Shown: piece after piece, positions 19,756-27,446 of the stretch
Layout of the letters: every line of letters starts with the position of its first letter
Position numbering within the stretch: position 1 is the stretch's first letter
Source of the DNA: an uncultured Carboxylicivirga sp.
GTDB taxonomy: Bacteria > Bacteroidota > Bacteroidia > Bacteroidales > Marinilabiliaceae
Reading direction: 5' to 3'
Length of the DNA: 64,000 nt
Assembly (NCBI RefSeq): GCF_963668385.1
Contig: NZ_OY764327.1
Coordinates: 2,170,001 to 2,234,000 of the forward strand
Program-made: the position numbers and the translations under genes
Notes under the pieces: generated by a model
Seen by the model: the letters and a program-made list of their open reading frames with translations, nothing else
Told to the model about the DNA's origin: nothing
Databases searched by the model: none

Positions 19756-21414
19756 CTACATTTGCGCACCTGAAAGGCCCCATAGTTCAATGGATAGAAT
19801 ATCAGATTCCGGTTCTGACGATATGGGTTCGAATCCCGTTGGGGTCACTAAAGCGGGGATTTTGTCATTATTGATGAAATCCCCTTTTTTATGTCCTTCT
19901 GTGTACCTTGCCAGTTCTGGGATTAGAGAGAAAAAAGAATTTACACGAGGGGTTCGAACTTGGTTGTTTTCGTGATTGTAGTAAATTCCTTCGGGGAATA
20001 GCATTTTTTGGAATACTTTCTTACTGTCAATACTAAGTGATTCCCACATATTCAATAAATTAGAACTTATTTTAGTGACAAATTTCAAAGCTTTATTGAG
20101 GTTCGAACTATAATTGCCCATTGAATTTAATTCCTGCTCAATTTCGATGATTTCTTTCTCGAATTTAGGCTTAAACTTATTATATAAGGTGCGGTCTATT
20201 TCTCCGATTACAAATCTTTCTTCGATTGCATCCAGTTTCTTTTGTACTTCACTTTTTTGAGCTTTGAGTTTTTTTGAGTCTTCACTCTTCGATTTGAAAA
20301 ATACATTCATTTGTTCTGATAGTACGACATTGATTACTTCTTGCTCATCTTTGTCGATATGAAAAGCAGAAACTAAATTCTGAAACATTTGGTGCAATGC
20401 TTTGGCACTTTTATTCACTCTGCAACCTTTCGTTCTGCATTTGTAATAGTAAATTCCTTTCTTTTTAACCAAATATCCGGTCATTGGCTTTCCACATTTC
20501 TCACACTTTGTAAATACTTTTAATGGCAGGTTCTCGTTGTCTTTGTCATGCACAAAGCCATGAACTCTATTTTCCTGTCGAATATTATTTACTTGTAAAA
20601 ACAAATCACGAGTTACCATTGGTTCATGACGACCCTCAATAACCTCACCCGGTAGCATTTTGCTTGTAATTAAACCACAGTAAAACGGATTTGTAAATAG
20701 GTTGTGTAATCTTTTTTCAGAAATATCTACGCCCAATGTTTTTAATTTACGAGATATTTCTGCATTAGGAGTTTGTTTATATGCTTTCCATTCGAAAGCC
20801 TTCTTCAATATTTTACCTTCTTCATTTACAACTAAATTACGCTCAGTTGCTTTTCCTTTATTGAGGTCAGTATAACCCCTTGGAGCAGCCCAAACCCAAT
20901 GTCCTTTTATTAGCAGTTCTTTCATTCCGGTTACTACCTTATCTCGCCTCAATTCATTGTCCATTTGCCCTACAAGGAAAAGAATATTTTGTTGGAACGA
21001 GCCAGCAGGAGTTGTTGGGTCTAATTCTTGCGTAACTGCTAATGTAATAATCCCATGCTTTTTGATTAAGTCATTTGCAATAGAAGCTCCATTAATACCT
21101 GAGCGAGAAAAGCGCTCATAAGAATATACGATTACATAATTAATGCTTTTCGACCTCTTTACAAAGGTTAGCATCTTGTTGAATTCTTTACGGTCATCAG
21201 TTTTGGCTGATTCGTAAGTTCCACCAAAATAGCCTACAACATTTAATCCCCTTCGTTCAGCAAACTTTTCGCAATGCTTTTTCTGAGAACCAAGACTTGT
21301 ATTATCTTCCTGGTCTGCCGATGAAACTCTTGTATAAATTACCGCATTGTTACCCTCCTTGAATTTTTTAGGGACTTTCGGTGCAAATTGTTGAAAAAGG
21401 GATAAGTTGCTCAT
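19756..21414 (-). CDS. Large serine recombinase (integrase) of the tRNA-Arg element
   Basis: The protein has 552 residues. Resolvase domain: AVIYTRVSSADQED, with predicted nucleophile Ser31, and YSYERFSRSG. A recombinase (PF07508-like) domain covers about residues 180-290. A zinc ribbon CEKCGKPM ... YYKCRTKGC is at about 305-335, and a coiled coil lies at about 365-430. This is the domain order of large serine integrases. The gene reads into the tRNA-Arg on the opposite strand: the last about 30 codons, including TPTGFEPISSEPESD, are tRNA antisense, and the stop TAG overlaps the tRNA promoter. Integration or excision at the tRNA would therefore change its C-terminus. It closes the minus-strand integration module. 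Confidence 0.9.
   Translation of the reverse strand: MSNLSLFQQFAPKVPKKFKEGNNAVIYTRVSSADQEDNTSLGSQKKHCEKFAERRGLNVVGYFGGTYESAKTDDRKEFNKMLTFVKRSKSINYVIVYSYERFSRSGINGASIANDLIKKHGIITLAVTQELDPTTPAGSFQQNILFLVGQMDNELRRDKVVTGMKELLIKGHWVWAAPRGYTDLNKGKATERNLVVNEEGKILKKAFEWKAYKQTPNAEISRKLKTLGVDISEKRLHNLFTNPFYCGLITSKMLPGEVIEGRHEPMVTRDLFLQVNNIRQENRVHGFVHDKDNENLPLKVFTKCEKCGKPMTGYLVKKKGIYYYKCRTKGCRVNKSAKALHQMFQNLVSAFHIDKDEQEVINVVLSEQMNVFFKSKSEDSKKLKAQKSEVQKKLDAIEERFVIGEIDRTLYNKFKPKFEKEIIEIEQELNSMGNYSSNLNKALKFVTKISSNLLNMWESLSIDSKKVFQKMLFPEGIYYNHENNQVRTPRVNSFFSLIPELARYTEGHKKGDFINNDKIPALVTPTGFEPISSEPESDILSIELWGLSGAQM
19757..19764 (+). promoter_or_regulatory. -7 promoter element of tRNA-Arg
   Basis: TACATTTG fits TAnnTTTG exactly and ends 11 bp before the mature tRNA 5' end, as expected for a start a few bases upstream of the tRNA. 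The recombinase stop codon lies over it on the other strand. Confidence 0.65.
19776..19847 (+). tRNA. tRNA-Arg (anticodon CCG)
   Basis: This 72-nt cloverleaf has acceptor GGCCCCA pairing with TGGGGTC plus discriminator A, with one G-T pair. The D arm is AGTTCAATGGATAGAAT. The anticodon stem TCAGA/TCTGA holds the loop TTCCGGT, giving anticodon CCG. The T arm is ATGGG-TTCGAAT-CCCGT. No CCA is encoded. It has its own -7 element upstream and a terminator immediately downstream. It is the integration site of the 43-kb element. Confidence 0.96.
19855..19890 (+). terminator. Terminator following tRNA-Arg
   Basis: GGGGATTT (19855-19862) pairs with AAATCCCC (19877-19884), followed by six T. It ends the tRNA transcript. 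It lies inside the recombinase coding region on the other strand, so it was brought in by the element. Confidence 0.85.
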
Positions 21415-21474
21415 AAACTACATTTTTAGACTTACTCTCTACAAATATACTGATTCCCTGGATTTTACATAACA

Positions 21475-21678
21475 CTATATCTCTTGCTCCACAACTTCTT
21501 CCTTTGATAAGGACTCAAGAATCAATAAAGAAAAGGTTTCAGCGCAATCAAAAAGGTCATTGTATTCCTGTTCTGTAATATCCTTGTATTTATTTCTTCT
21601 TTGCAGTTCCCCTATGGGAAGGCGTTGTTTTGCCCTCTGAGTAGCATCCTGAATAGTATGTGAATCCGGTTTTTGCAT
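21475..21678 (-). CDS. Small hypothetical protein of the integration module
   Basis: I do not recognise this 67-residue protein. It is charged and helical in character (RAKQRLPIGELQRRNKYKD, then SLSKEEVVEQEI), has no cysteine or membrane segment, and lies 60 bp upstream of the recombinase on the same strand. Small helical proteins in this position often act as recombination directionality factors or regulators. That role is only suggested by position here. Confidence 0.55.
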   Translation of the reverse strand: MQKPDSHTIQDATQRAKQRLPIGELQRRNKYKDITEQEYNDLFDCAETFSLLILESLSKEEVVEQEI

Positions 21679-21979
21679 AATTGCTATAAAAATTATGCTA
21701 CAAACCTATACCCATTGCGTAGTCTGCTCTGGCTGGTTTTGATCAGATTTTTTTAGAATTGTCTTGAATATGCTAAATGTGGTTATTTTTGTTTGTATTT
21801 GTCTATTTGTAAGGTTGTCAATGGTAACTTAATGAGTGAATTTGCTAAAAGAATTGGTCATTTTATCATATAAATCATAGGTAATATAGCAAGAATTATA
21901 GCTTAAGGACTATAAAGAATATTAGAATTAGAACTATGTGAGTTCTAAAAAGAACTATTTTTTAGCATTATACAATCCC
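21679..21979. other. Gap inside the integration module
   Basis: About 300 bp between the 67-residue gene and the J-domain gene, AT-rich, with no open frame of coding character. The 67-residue gene may have its own promoter here, but I cannot identify a convincing -7/-33 pair. Confidence 0.35.
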
Positions 21980-22357
21980 TTATAACTCATTCAAGATGTC
22001 CACTATTTCATTTAGCACATCTTTCTTTATCGAAGAATTTGTCGTTGTAATCTTCCGACGTAGATAATATTGTGGCACTTGCTTTTTAATAAGCACCTTT
22101 GCCATTTTCCCCAAAATAATCAACAATTCTTTTTCAGGTGATTCACCTTGAAAAAAGTCATTGGGTGTAGCCTTTGAAAAATGACTACTAACGGGATTGT
22201 GACACTCTTGCAATCTTGAAAGTGTAATTCTATATTCATCCTGCATTTTTTGAAACTCAAGTACAGTTCCCCCGGCATCAGGATGGAGTTGCTTTGCTAA
22301 ATGACGATAAAGTAGTTTGGCTTGTTCTACATTAGTAATACCCTGAAAATACTTCAT
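21980..22357 (-). CDS. J-domain protein of the integration module
   Basis: The 125-residue protein begins with a compact J domain: VEQAKLLYRHLAKQLHPDAGG with the essential HPD at residues 25-27, followed by FQKMQDEYRITLSRL. J domains stimulate DnaK-type ATPases; in mobile elements they are used to remodel replication or recombination proteins. The rest is basic and helical (RRKITTTNSSIKKDVLNEIV) without a Gly/Phe or zinc-finger region. Its ATG overlaps the stop of the upstream DUF4248-like gene by 4 nt, so the two are translationally coupled. Confidence 0.75.
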   Translation of the reverse strand: MKYFQGITNVEQAKLLYRHLAKQLHPDAGGTVLEFQKMQDEYRITLSRLQECHNPVSSHFSKATPNDFFQGESPEKELLIILGKMAKVLIKKQVPQYYLRRKITTTNSSIKKDVLNEIVDILNEL

Positions 22358-22587
22358 AGCTGTTCAAATTCTTCAAGTGATATACTAAAGTGTTCCAGGA
22401 TTAAAAGGAGTTGTTGTTTGTTGTAATAATGGCATCTGGTATTTCCGGCATTTGCAATTTGTTCTTTTAACGGTGGGCAAATCTCAATTTCACATCTGAG
22501 TTGCTGCATTGCCGACCTTACAGAAATACTATTGGGATATAACTTTTTTACAATGTCTTGTTTTAATATTGTTCTTCGTATTATCAT
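22354..22587 (-). CDS. DUF4248-like small protein heading the integration module
   Basis: ATG at 22587 gives 77 residues (MIIRRTILKQDIVKKLYPNS). The pattern LYPNSxSxxSAMQxLRxEI ... CPxLKxQIAxAG ... KQQLLLILEHF resembles DUF4248, small putative helix-turn-helix proteins of Bacteroidota; the family name is my recognition, not a search. A close paralogue is encoded at 62369-62602 at the other end of the element, with the same start context and an upstream leader of identical length. An upstream ATG (22629) lies in the leader and is not used in the paralogue. Probably a DNA-binding regulator. Confidence 0.65.
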   Translation of the reverse strand: MIIRRTILKQDIVKKLYPNSISVRSAMQQLRCEIEICPPLKEQIANAGNTRCHYYNKQQLLLILEHFSISLEEFEQL

Positions 22588-22696
22588 ATTTGAAAAATTT
22601 TGCAAGAAATGAATACTTTTTTGAAACAAAAAGCATTTTGAAAAGCATGAGTGGAATTAAACAGGATTTTATTACTAATAAAACAAAGTATATCGT

Positions 22697-22828
22697 AATA
22701 AATCAAAAAACATAAAGGGTCTATAAACACGAAAAGCCTCTGTAAGAGGCTTGTTTTAAGTGTTATATGTATTTCTTTAGGCACAATTCATTGTATTACA
22801 CCCTTTGGTAAATTGTTCTGTAAATATA
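22697..22828 (-). promoter_or_regulatory. Promoter/leader A, repeated at 62712-62843
   Basis: This 132-bp block recurs without gaps upstream of the other DUF4248-like gene. Fixed elements, in minus-strand order, are a -7-like TATATTTA (22821-22828), AAGGGTGTAA (22796-22805), a hairpin AAGCCTC-N5-GAGGCTT (22734-22752), CGTGTTTATAG (22721-22731) and TGTTTTTTGATTTATT (22697-22712). The distance from the -7 element to the start codon is 234 bp in both copies. The leader RNA would be about 228 nt. A conserved structured leader suggests shared control of both operons; the signal is unknown. Confidence 0.6.
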
Positions 22829-22909
22829 TTAATTTGGAATTAAATTGGAAAAAATTTTCATTATTGAAGGCCAAAACTAACTTTGAAAACCAAATACTCA
22901 AAAAAACAC

Positions 22910-23008
22910 GTTAACCGTGTTAACTTTGTTAACTGTGCTTGTAAATAACAGAAATTCTGTCACTTAATGGTTAACACATCAGTAATTCCTATGTTAACCC
23001 ATGTTAAC
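22910..23008. repeat. GTTAAC iteron cluster, left of cargo
   Basis: GTTAAC occurs at 22910, 22919 and 22928 (9-bp period), then at 22970, 22993 and 23003. A matching cluster lies at 57736-57830. Regularly spaced short repeats next to a primase-bearing module suggest initiator-binding iterons of a replication origin, or operator sites. Confidence 0.6.
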
Positions 23009-23071
23009 TGTTCTAAGTATATTGTATCAGAGGATTAAAAGATAGTTTTTTAGAGCAATAGAGTTATCAAC

Positions 23072-23857
23072 CTAACTCGAATAAACATGCACACTATTTT
23101 GTGCTGCCGGAAGGTAGTTGATTCCAAACCAACAAATGAGTAATACTACAAATGCCAACATTAAAATCAGAAAAATGCTTTTATGGCTTAAATTACTTTT
23201 TATTCTGAAATGAATATAAATCAGGTAAACTGCCCAAGTAAGAAATGCCCATGTCTCTTTGGGGTCCCAAGTCCAATAATGCCCCCATGCTGCTTTTGCC
23301 CATAAAGCCCCAAAAATAAGCCCTAACGTGAGGAAGCCAAAGCCGACATAGACTATGTTATCTGTTTTTAATACAAAATCCTCTTTCAGATTATCCTTTC
23401 TAATAGCATATAATCCAAGCAATCCGAAAAGTGCAGATAAGCCCAATAAGGCGTAAGCAATCATATACACAATTACATGAGGTACAAACCAAATGCTTTG
23501 CAATGCTGGCATTAGTGTTTTACTGTGAATATCAGGATTTAGGTAGTTCAATAATAAAAATAGAATAGCCATACCAAGTGAATACATAAGTATTAGCTTG
23601 ATTTTCCAGCGCTTAAATATTACATAGCCTGAAATTGCCAGGAAGAATGAATACCAAAGTCTTGTCTCTCCAAGAGTTCTTAATGGAGGGCGTTGAAGAT
23701 TAGCCCAAAGCAAAATAATAAATACAGCCAGGCTTAAAGTCCCAAGAATAGCCCCGACATTAGCTATTTTACCTGCTTTGTTAGATAAGGATGATACAAT
23801 TGCAATGAACCATGCTGCCAACGAAATAATTGCAAATACTTCAAAATTATGCCACAT
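23072..23857 (-). CDS. ccsA: Cytochrome c assembly protein CcsA (ResC/HemX-CcmC superfamily)
   Basis: The 261-residue protein has about eight hydrophobic segments. WAKAAWGHYWTWDPKETWAF is the WWD haem-handling motif of the CcsA/CcmC family. With CcsB (ResB-like) it forms the system II cytochrome c synthase, which exports haem and attaches it to CXXCH. Its start overlaps the ccsB stop by one base (TAATG). As the last gene of the nrfHA-ccsBA operon it most likely serves the nine haem sites of NrfA and NrfH. Confidence 0.9.
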   Translation of the reverse strand: MWHNFEVFAIISLAAWFIAIVSSLSNKAGKIANVGAILGTLSLAVFIILLWANLQRPPLRTLGETRLWYSFFLAISGYVIFKRWKIKLILMYSLGMAILFLLLNYLNPDIHSKTLMPALQSIWFVPHVIVYMIAYALLGLSALFGLLGLYAIRKDNLKEDFVLKTDNIVYVGFGFLTLGLIFGALWAKAAWGHYWTWDPKETWAFLTWAVYLIYIHFRIKSNLSHKSIFLILMLAFVVLLICWFGINYLPAAQNSVHVYSS

Positions 23858-25122
23858 TACACACCCTCCTTTCTATTTCCAGTCCATATCAGATAGCATG
23901 TTCCGGCAATAATTAAAAAGAATCCCAAATATACCAAAGGCAACCAGGGGTCTTTAACCAGTTCTAATGTGCTTTGAGTTGACCACCGCCCCATCGATGC
24001 ATCATAGCTGGTTTGATATACTTTCCATCCGGCAATCTTGATTGGTTTATTTACCTCGATGATAGTATCGTAAAAAGCGCCTTCTTTTTCGAAGACAGAT
24101 ATTTCTGACAGGAATCGTTTTGCTTCGGGTTCGGTCATAAGCATGATAGTGCTTGAATCTATCGGGTACATTTCCTGGCGGTATAAAGCACTCGGACTTG
24201 AAATCCAGAATGTATCAACCATTCCGTTGTATGACTTTGTTATCATCGTTGATTGTGTTGCCCCCATCCCCAACACAGGTTCAAACCTATTCAAAACAGG
24301 AGCAGAACTCATTAAAAGCTTTTCAATCTTAAAATCGTAATCCTTATAGTTGAATTGCAAGCCCTTGTTTGGGTCTATCATTAAAGGTTTGTTGTTTTGA
24401 TTGATTATCTCCCCGGTTTTGTTATCAACGAATGCAATTTTCGCAGGATATTCTTCAATGGAGAAATCTCGTAGCTTAATGGCAAAATTCAATTCTACTG
24501 TACTGTTTCCGTTCTCAACTCCATACCAGGTAGTTTTGCCTTCTTCAAGAAACATATTCAGTTTTTGTATGTCTCCTGCTCCTAAATGAGCCGATGCGAT
24601 ACAAAGCCACAAACCAAAATGGTTTAGAAAGAATCCAATATTTCTTTTTGATAATTTTGTAATCCTTTTTATGGTTACTGTACCAAGTATGATTAAAAAG
24701 AAAACCACTCCGATTGTGTAAGTCCAGCTTGATGTTACATCAAACAGAAAAAACAACGAATCTGTTTGTCTTTGTGGAACTAATGCCATTGAAAGAGATG
24801 GTACAACGAACAATATTATCCCTGCAATAGATGCAGGAACGCTGTAAAACCATTTGAAAAATGCTCTTTTTTTTGATAACAGGTATAGCAATAACGAGAT
24901 ATTTGCTAAGAGTGCAACTGAAATAACATTGGCTGGCCATGAAATCTTCGGAGCTTTTGTTCCTGTTATAAATTCAAGCCCCAATGATGCCAAAAGCAGG
25001 GCAAAAGCTATCAAGAAGCTTTCTGAGTACCTCCAGGGAAGTACCCACAAGCTTTTCTTTTCTTTCGTATTTTGCAAGGTCTTTATTCTAATATTTTGAT
25101 TCTCTTTGACTGGCTTCTTCAA
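23857..25122 (-). CDS. ccsB: ResB-like cytochrome c biogenesis protein (CcsB)
   Basis: The 421-residue protein has four hydrophobic segments near the N-terminus (about 30-180), a periplasmic domain and a final helix (LPLVYLGFFLIIAGTCYLIW), the ResB layout. It is the partner of CcsA in system II cytochrome c maturation. No ATG is available near the N-terminus. TTG at 25122 (35-nt overlap with nrfA) or TTG at 25077 (11 bp after the nrfA stop) are possible starts; I keep the longer one. It lies between nrfA and ccsA in one operon. Confidence 0.85.
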   Translation of the reverse strand: MKKPVKENQNIRIKTLQNTKEKKSLWVLPWRYSESFLIAFALLLASLGLEFITGTKAPKISWPANVISVALLANISLLLYLLSKKRAFFKWFYSVPASIAGIILFVVPSLSMALVPQRQTDSLFFLFDVTSSWTYTIGVVFFLIILGTVTIKRITKLSKRNIGFFLNHFGLWLCIASAHLGAGDIQKLNMFLEEGKTTWYGVENGNSTVELNFAIKLRDFSIEEYPAKIAFVDNKTGEIINQNNKPLMIDPNKGLQFNYKDYDFKIEKLLMSSAPVLNRFEPVLGMGATQSTMITKSYNGMVDTFWISSPSALYRQEMYPIDSSTIMLMTEPEAKRFLSEISVFEKEGAFYDTIIEVNKPIKIAGWKVYQTSYDASMGRWSTQSTLELVKDPWLPLVYLGFFLIIAGTCYLIWTGNRKEGV

Positions 25123-26587
25123 GCCATTTAGGAACTACGGTTTCAAGAAATTCTGCTTTATCAGCATTTAATTTAGCCATATCTAAACCAATATATTTCT
25201 GGGCTTTCGCTTTGGTCGAAATATCAGGCATTTCAACTTCTTTATTATGACCAAGGTCAGCTAATAAACGAGTAAGTTTAATTCTTGCTTCTTGTGCAAT
25301 ATTGATACCCGATGAAACAATGCGTCCGGTTTCAACTGGAGAATGGAATGATGCACCATGAGCAGCAACGGAATAATCCCATCGCCATTGAGCATGTCGA
25401 ATATCCATAAGTATGGGTTGCATTTGTTTTTCGTTTGCACCTTTGTCCCATGCTGCTTTAGCTTCTACGTGTGCTTTAACCAATAAATCTTCTAGAATAT
25501 TTACATTTTCTTTAATCTTATCCTGACGAGAATATACATCGGCTATGAGTTTGTGAGCTTCTTCTCGATGGCAAACTTGGCATGAATTAGCCACATTGTT
25601 GAGCGGACTTTGAATATGATGGTCGGTAAATTTTACTCCCCCTTCGCTCTTATAAGGCATGTGACAATCGGCGCAAGAAACCCCTCGTTGTGCATGAACA
25701 CCTGTTAAGTAAGTTTCATAACCCGGATGTTGTGCTTTTAGCATCGGAGCCTTACTTAATTGATGCGTCCAGTCACTAAAGTTCATATTGTCATAGTATT
25801 CTTCTGCGGCTTCAACGGTCATTCCATTATCCCAGGGGAAAGTAAGGTAAGGAACACCTTCGATTTTATCCTTATTGAAGTAATATTCGACATGACATTG
25901 GGCGCAAACTAAAGTTCGCATTTCCTGATGCGTGGCTTTACTTATGTCTTTTCCTTGTCTTTCAAATGCTTCAATCAATGCAGGACGAGAAATGCGTAAT
26001 TGCATGGTATTTACGTCGTGACAATCGGCACAACCAATCGGATTAACAATCTCAGCTCCCCATTTTTCCCATGAACCTTTATAAAACTCTGCAATCCCCA
26101 CTTCATTCATCATTCTTGGAACATCGGGGCTTTTACAAGTCCAGCAGGTATTTGGCATTGGACTTTTTACACTATCATTTGGTGCGCCAGTTCTTAAAAT
26201 ATTACGGACATCATTTACCGCATAATAGTGGCCTCGTCCCTGGTTATATTCTTTAGAAAAACCATATCCAGCCCAAAGTACAACCATTCTAGGGTCTTCC
26301 TCCAATTCATCTATAGTTGCAGAACCATTGTATTTACTTCTAAATGTTGTATCAGAAGTATTATAGTATGATTCGAATTCACGAGGAAAATTAGCTCCCC
26401 ACTTTTCATTACGGGGTTCAAACTGAGAAAAATCGTTTTTGGGTGCATAGGCAAACACCGCTTCGCTTCTTCTTTCTACAACACTTGAGGCTAACAATCC
26501 TAAAAGGAATACAACTATTATTGTTCCGAGGAAAAGAATCCAGCCTTTCCAAGGTTTTTCTTTGATTTGTTCGCTGAATGATTTCAT
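25088..26587 (-). CDS. nrfA: Cytochrome c nitrite reductase, ammonia-forming (pentahaem)
   Basis: The 499-residue protein has an N-terminal anchor or uncleaved signal (residues 14-34) and five haem sites: CWTCK (148-152), CADCH (186-190), CAQCH (228-232), CADCH (305-309) and CQVCH (336-340). The lysine in CWTCK is the proximal ligand of the catalytic haem, diagnostic for NrfA. The enzyme reduces nitrite to ammonium with six electrons in the periplasm, and also reduces NO and hydroxylamine. NrfH, encoded 9 bp upstream, supplies electrons from menaquinol. The operon promoter has a candidate HcpR operator. Confidence 0.97.
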   Translation of the reverse strand: MKSFSEQIKEKPWKGWILFLGTIIVVFLLGLLASSVVERRSEAVFAYAPKNDFSQFEPRNEKWGANFPREFESYYNTSDTTFRSKYNGSATIDELEEDPRMVVLWAGYGFSKEYNQGRGHYYAVNDVRNILRTGAPNDSVKSPMPNTCWTCKSPDVPRMMNEVGIAEFYKGSWEKWGAEIVNPIGCADCHDVNTMQLRISRPALIEAFERQGKDISKATHQEMRTLVCAQCHVEYYFNKDKIEGVPYLTFPWDNGMTVEAAEEYYDNMNFSDWTHQLSKAPMLKAQHPGYETYLTGVHAQRGVSCADCHMPYKSEGGVKFTDHHIQSPLNNVANSCQVCHREEAHKLIADVYSRQDKIKENVNILEDLLVKAHVEAKAAWDKGANEKQMQPILMDIRHAQWRWDYSVAAHGASFHSPVETGRIVSSGINIAQEARIKLTRLLADLGHNKEVEMPDISTKAKAQKYIGLDMAKLNADKAEFLETVVPKWLEEASQRESKY

Positions 26588-26596
26588 ATGGTTATG

Positions 26597-27196
26597 CTAA
26601 TTAGTTTCTTTTAGTGCTTCTTTTAACCAATCTGGTACAGGACTTTCAGGTAATGGTACTTTTGCATTAGGCGTACTTGAAAGACTGTTCACCCTGCCAT
26701 GGGGAACTTCTCGATGGCATTCCCAACATGTTCTGTCCGTTCTGTTTGAATGAAAGTCGGCATGAATGGTATTCATTTTTGAATCTGTAATAAGGTCACT
26801 GTGGCATCGAATGCAATTTTGCTGAACAACCTGATGTCCGGCTTCCTTAATTTGGATGACCTGAGGTTCTGCTCTCATAGTAAAGATGGTTGCATGTCGC
26901 ATACCATCTTTCCCTTTAAAATAATATTTATTGAGTACGTTATTGTGAGGTACGTGACAGTCGTTACAATTAGCCCATTCTCTATGGGAGCTATGCATCC
27001 ATGTAGCATATTGAGGAGCCATAATATGGCAGTTAACACAGGTTTTAGGGTTGTCAGATAAATAAGATGATGCGTTGGAAATGTAAAATAGGAAGAAAAA
27101 AAGACCAACTAAGATAGCGGAAACAATAATGACTGGAATTCGCCATTTATCTGGAGGTAAAATCTTTTTCAATAGAATCATAGTCTTTAATTTCAT
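26597..27196 (-). CDS. nrfH: NrfH tetrahaem quinol dehydrogenase
   Basis: The 199-residue NapC/NirT-family protein has one N-terminal helix (about 20-42) and four haem sites: CVNCH (53-57), CNDCH (77-81), CIRCH (128-132) and CWECH (157-161). It oxidises menaquinol at the inner membrane and passes electrons to NrfA. First gene of the nrfHA-ccsBA operon. A perfect -7 element (TATATTTG, minus strand, 27264-27271) and an upstream 18-bp palindrome control it. Confidence 0.96.
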   Translation of the reverse strand: MKLKTMILLKKILPPDKWRIPVIIVSAILVGLFFFLFYISNASSYLSDNPKTCVNCHIMAPQYATWMHSSHREWANCNDCHVPHNNVLNKYYFKGKDGMRHATIFTMRAEPQVIQIKEAGHQVVQQNCIRCHSDLITDSKMNTIHADFHSNRTDRTCWECHREVPHGRVNSLSSTPNAKVPLPESPVPDWLKEALKETN

Positions 27197-27263
27197 TATA
27201 TATTAAAACTATCCTCCCCTCATTTTCATTAAAACAAATTAATGAAAATTCAATCTTGCAATA

Positions 27264-27271
27264 CAAATATA
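27264..27271 (-). promoter_or_regulatory. -7 element of the nrfH promoter
   Basis: On the minus strand this reads TATATTTG, a perfect TAnnTTTG. The palindrome at 27292-27309 ends exactly 20 bp upstream, putting it near -43, the position of a class II CRP-type activator site. Confidence 0.75.
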
Positions 27272-27291
27272 GGTTGTCGCAAATAAAGAAT

Positions 27292-27309
27292 CTGTACCAT
27301 TTGTTACAG
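27292..27309. promoter_or_regulatory. Candidate HcpR/FNR-type operator, nrfH / PepSY divergent region
   Basis: CTGTACCATTTGTTACAG is an imperfect 18-bp palindrome of the CRP/FNR class and near-identical to the perfect one at 32690. On the minus side a -7 element lies 20 bp away. On the plus side TAAAATTG (27330-27337), one mismatch from TAnnTTTG, lies also exactly 20 bp away. One site may therefore activate both directions. Confidence 0.75.
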
Positions 27310-27446
27310 CTTGTGATTTTTCTATTTCATAAAATTGCATCTAATAAATTTAAGACTTTTTAAAGAGATTAAAAAAAATATTCAGTATTTACGATTTTTA
27401 AGATGCTGTAATTTAGATAAGAACGAACGTTTAGACTGATTGATAA

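Noticed and set aside
22584-22784. 66-codon minus-strand frame over leader A
   Set aside because: Same reason: not preserved in leader B; the repeated feature is the nucleotide sequence, not a protein.
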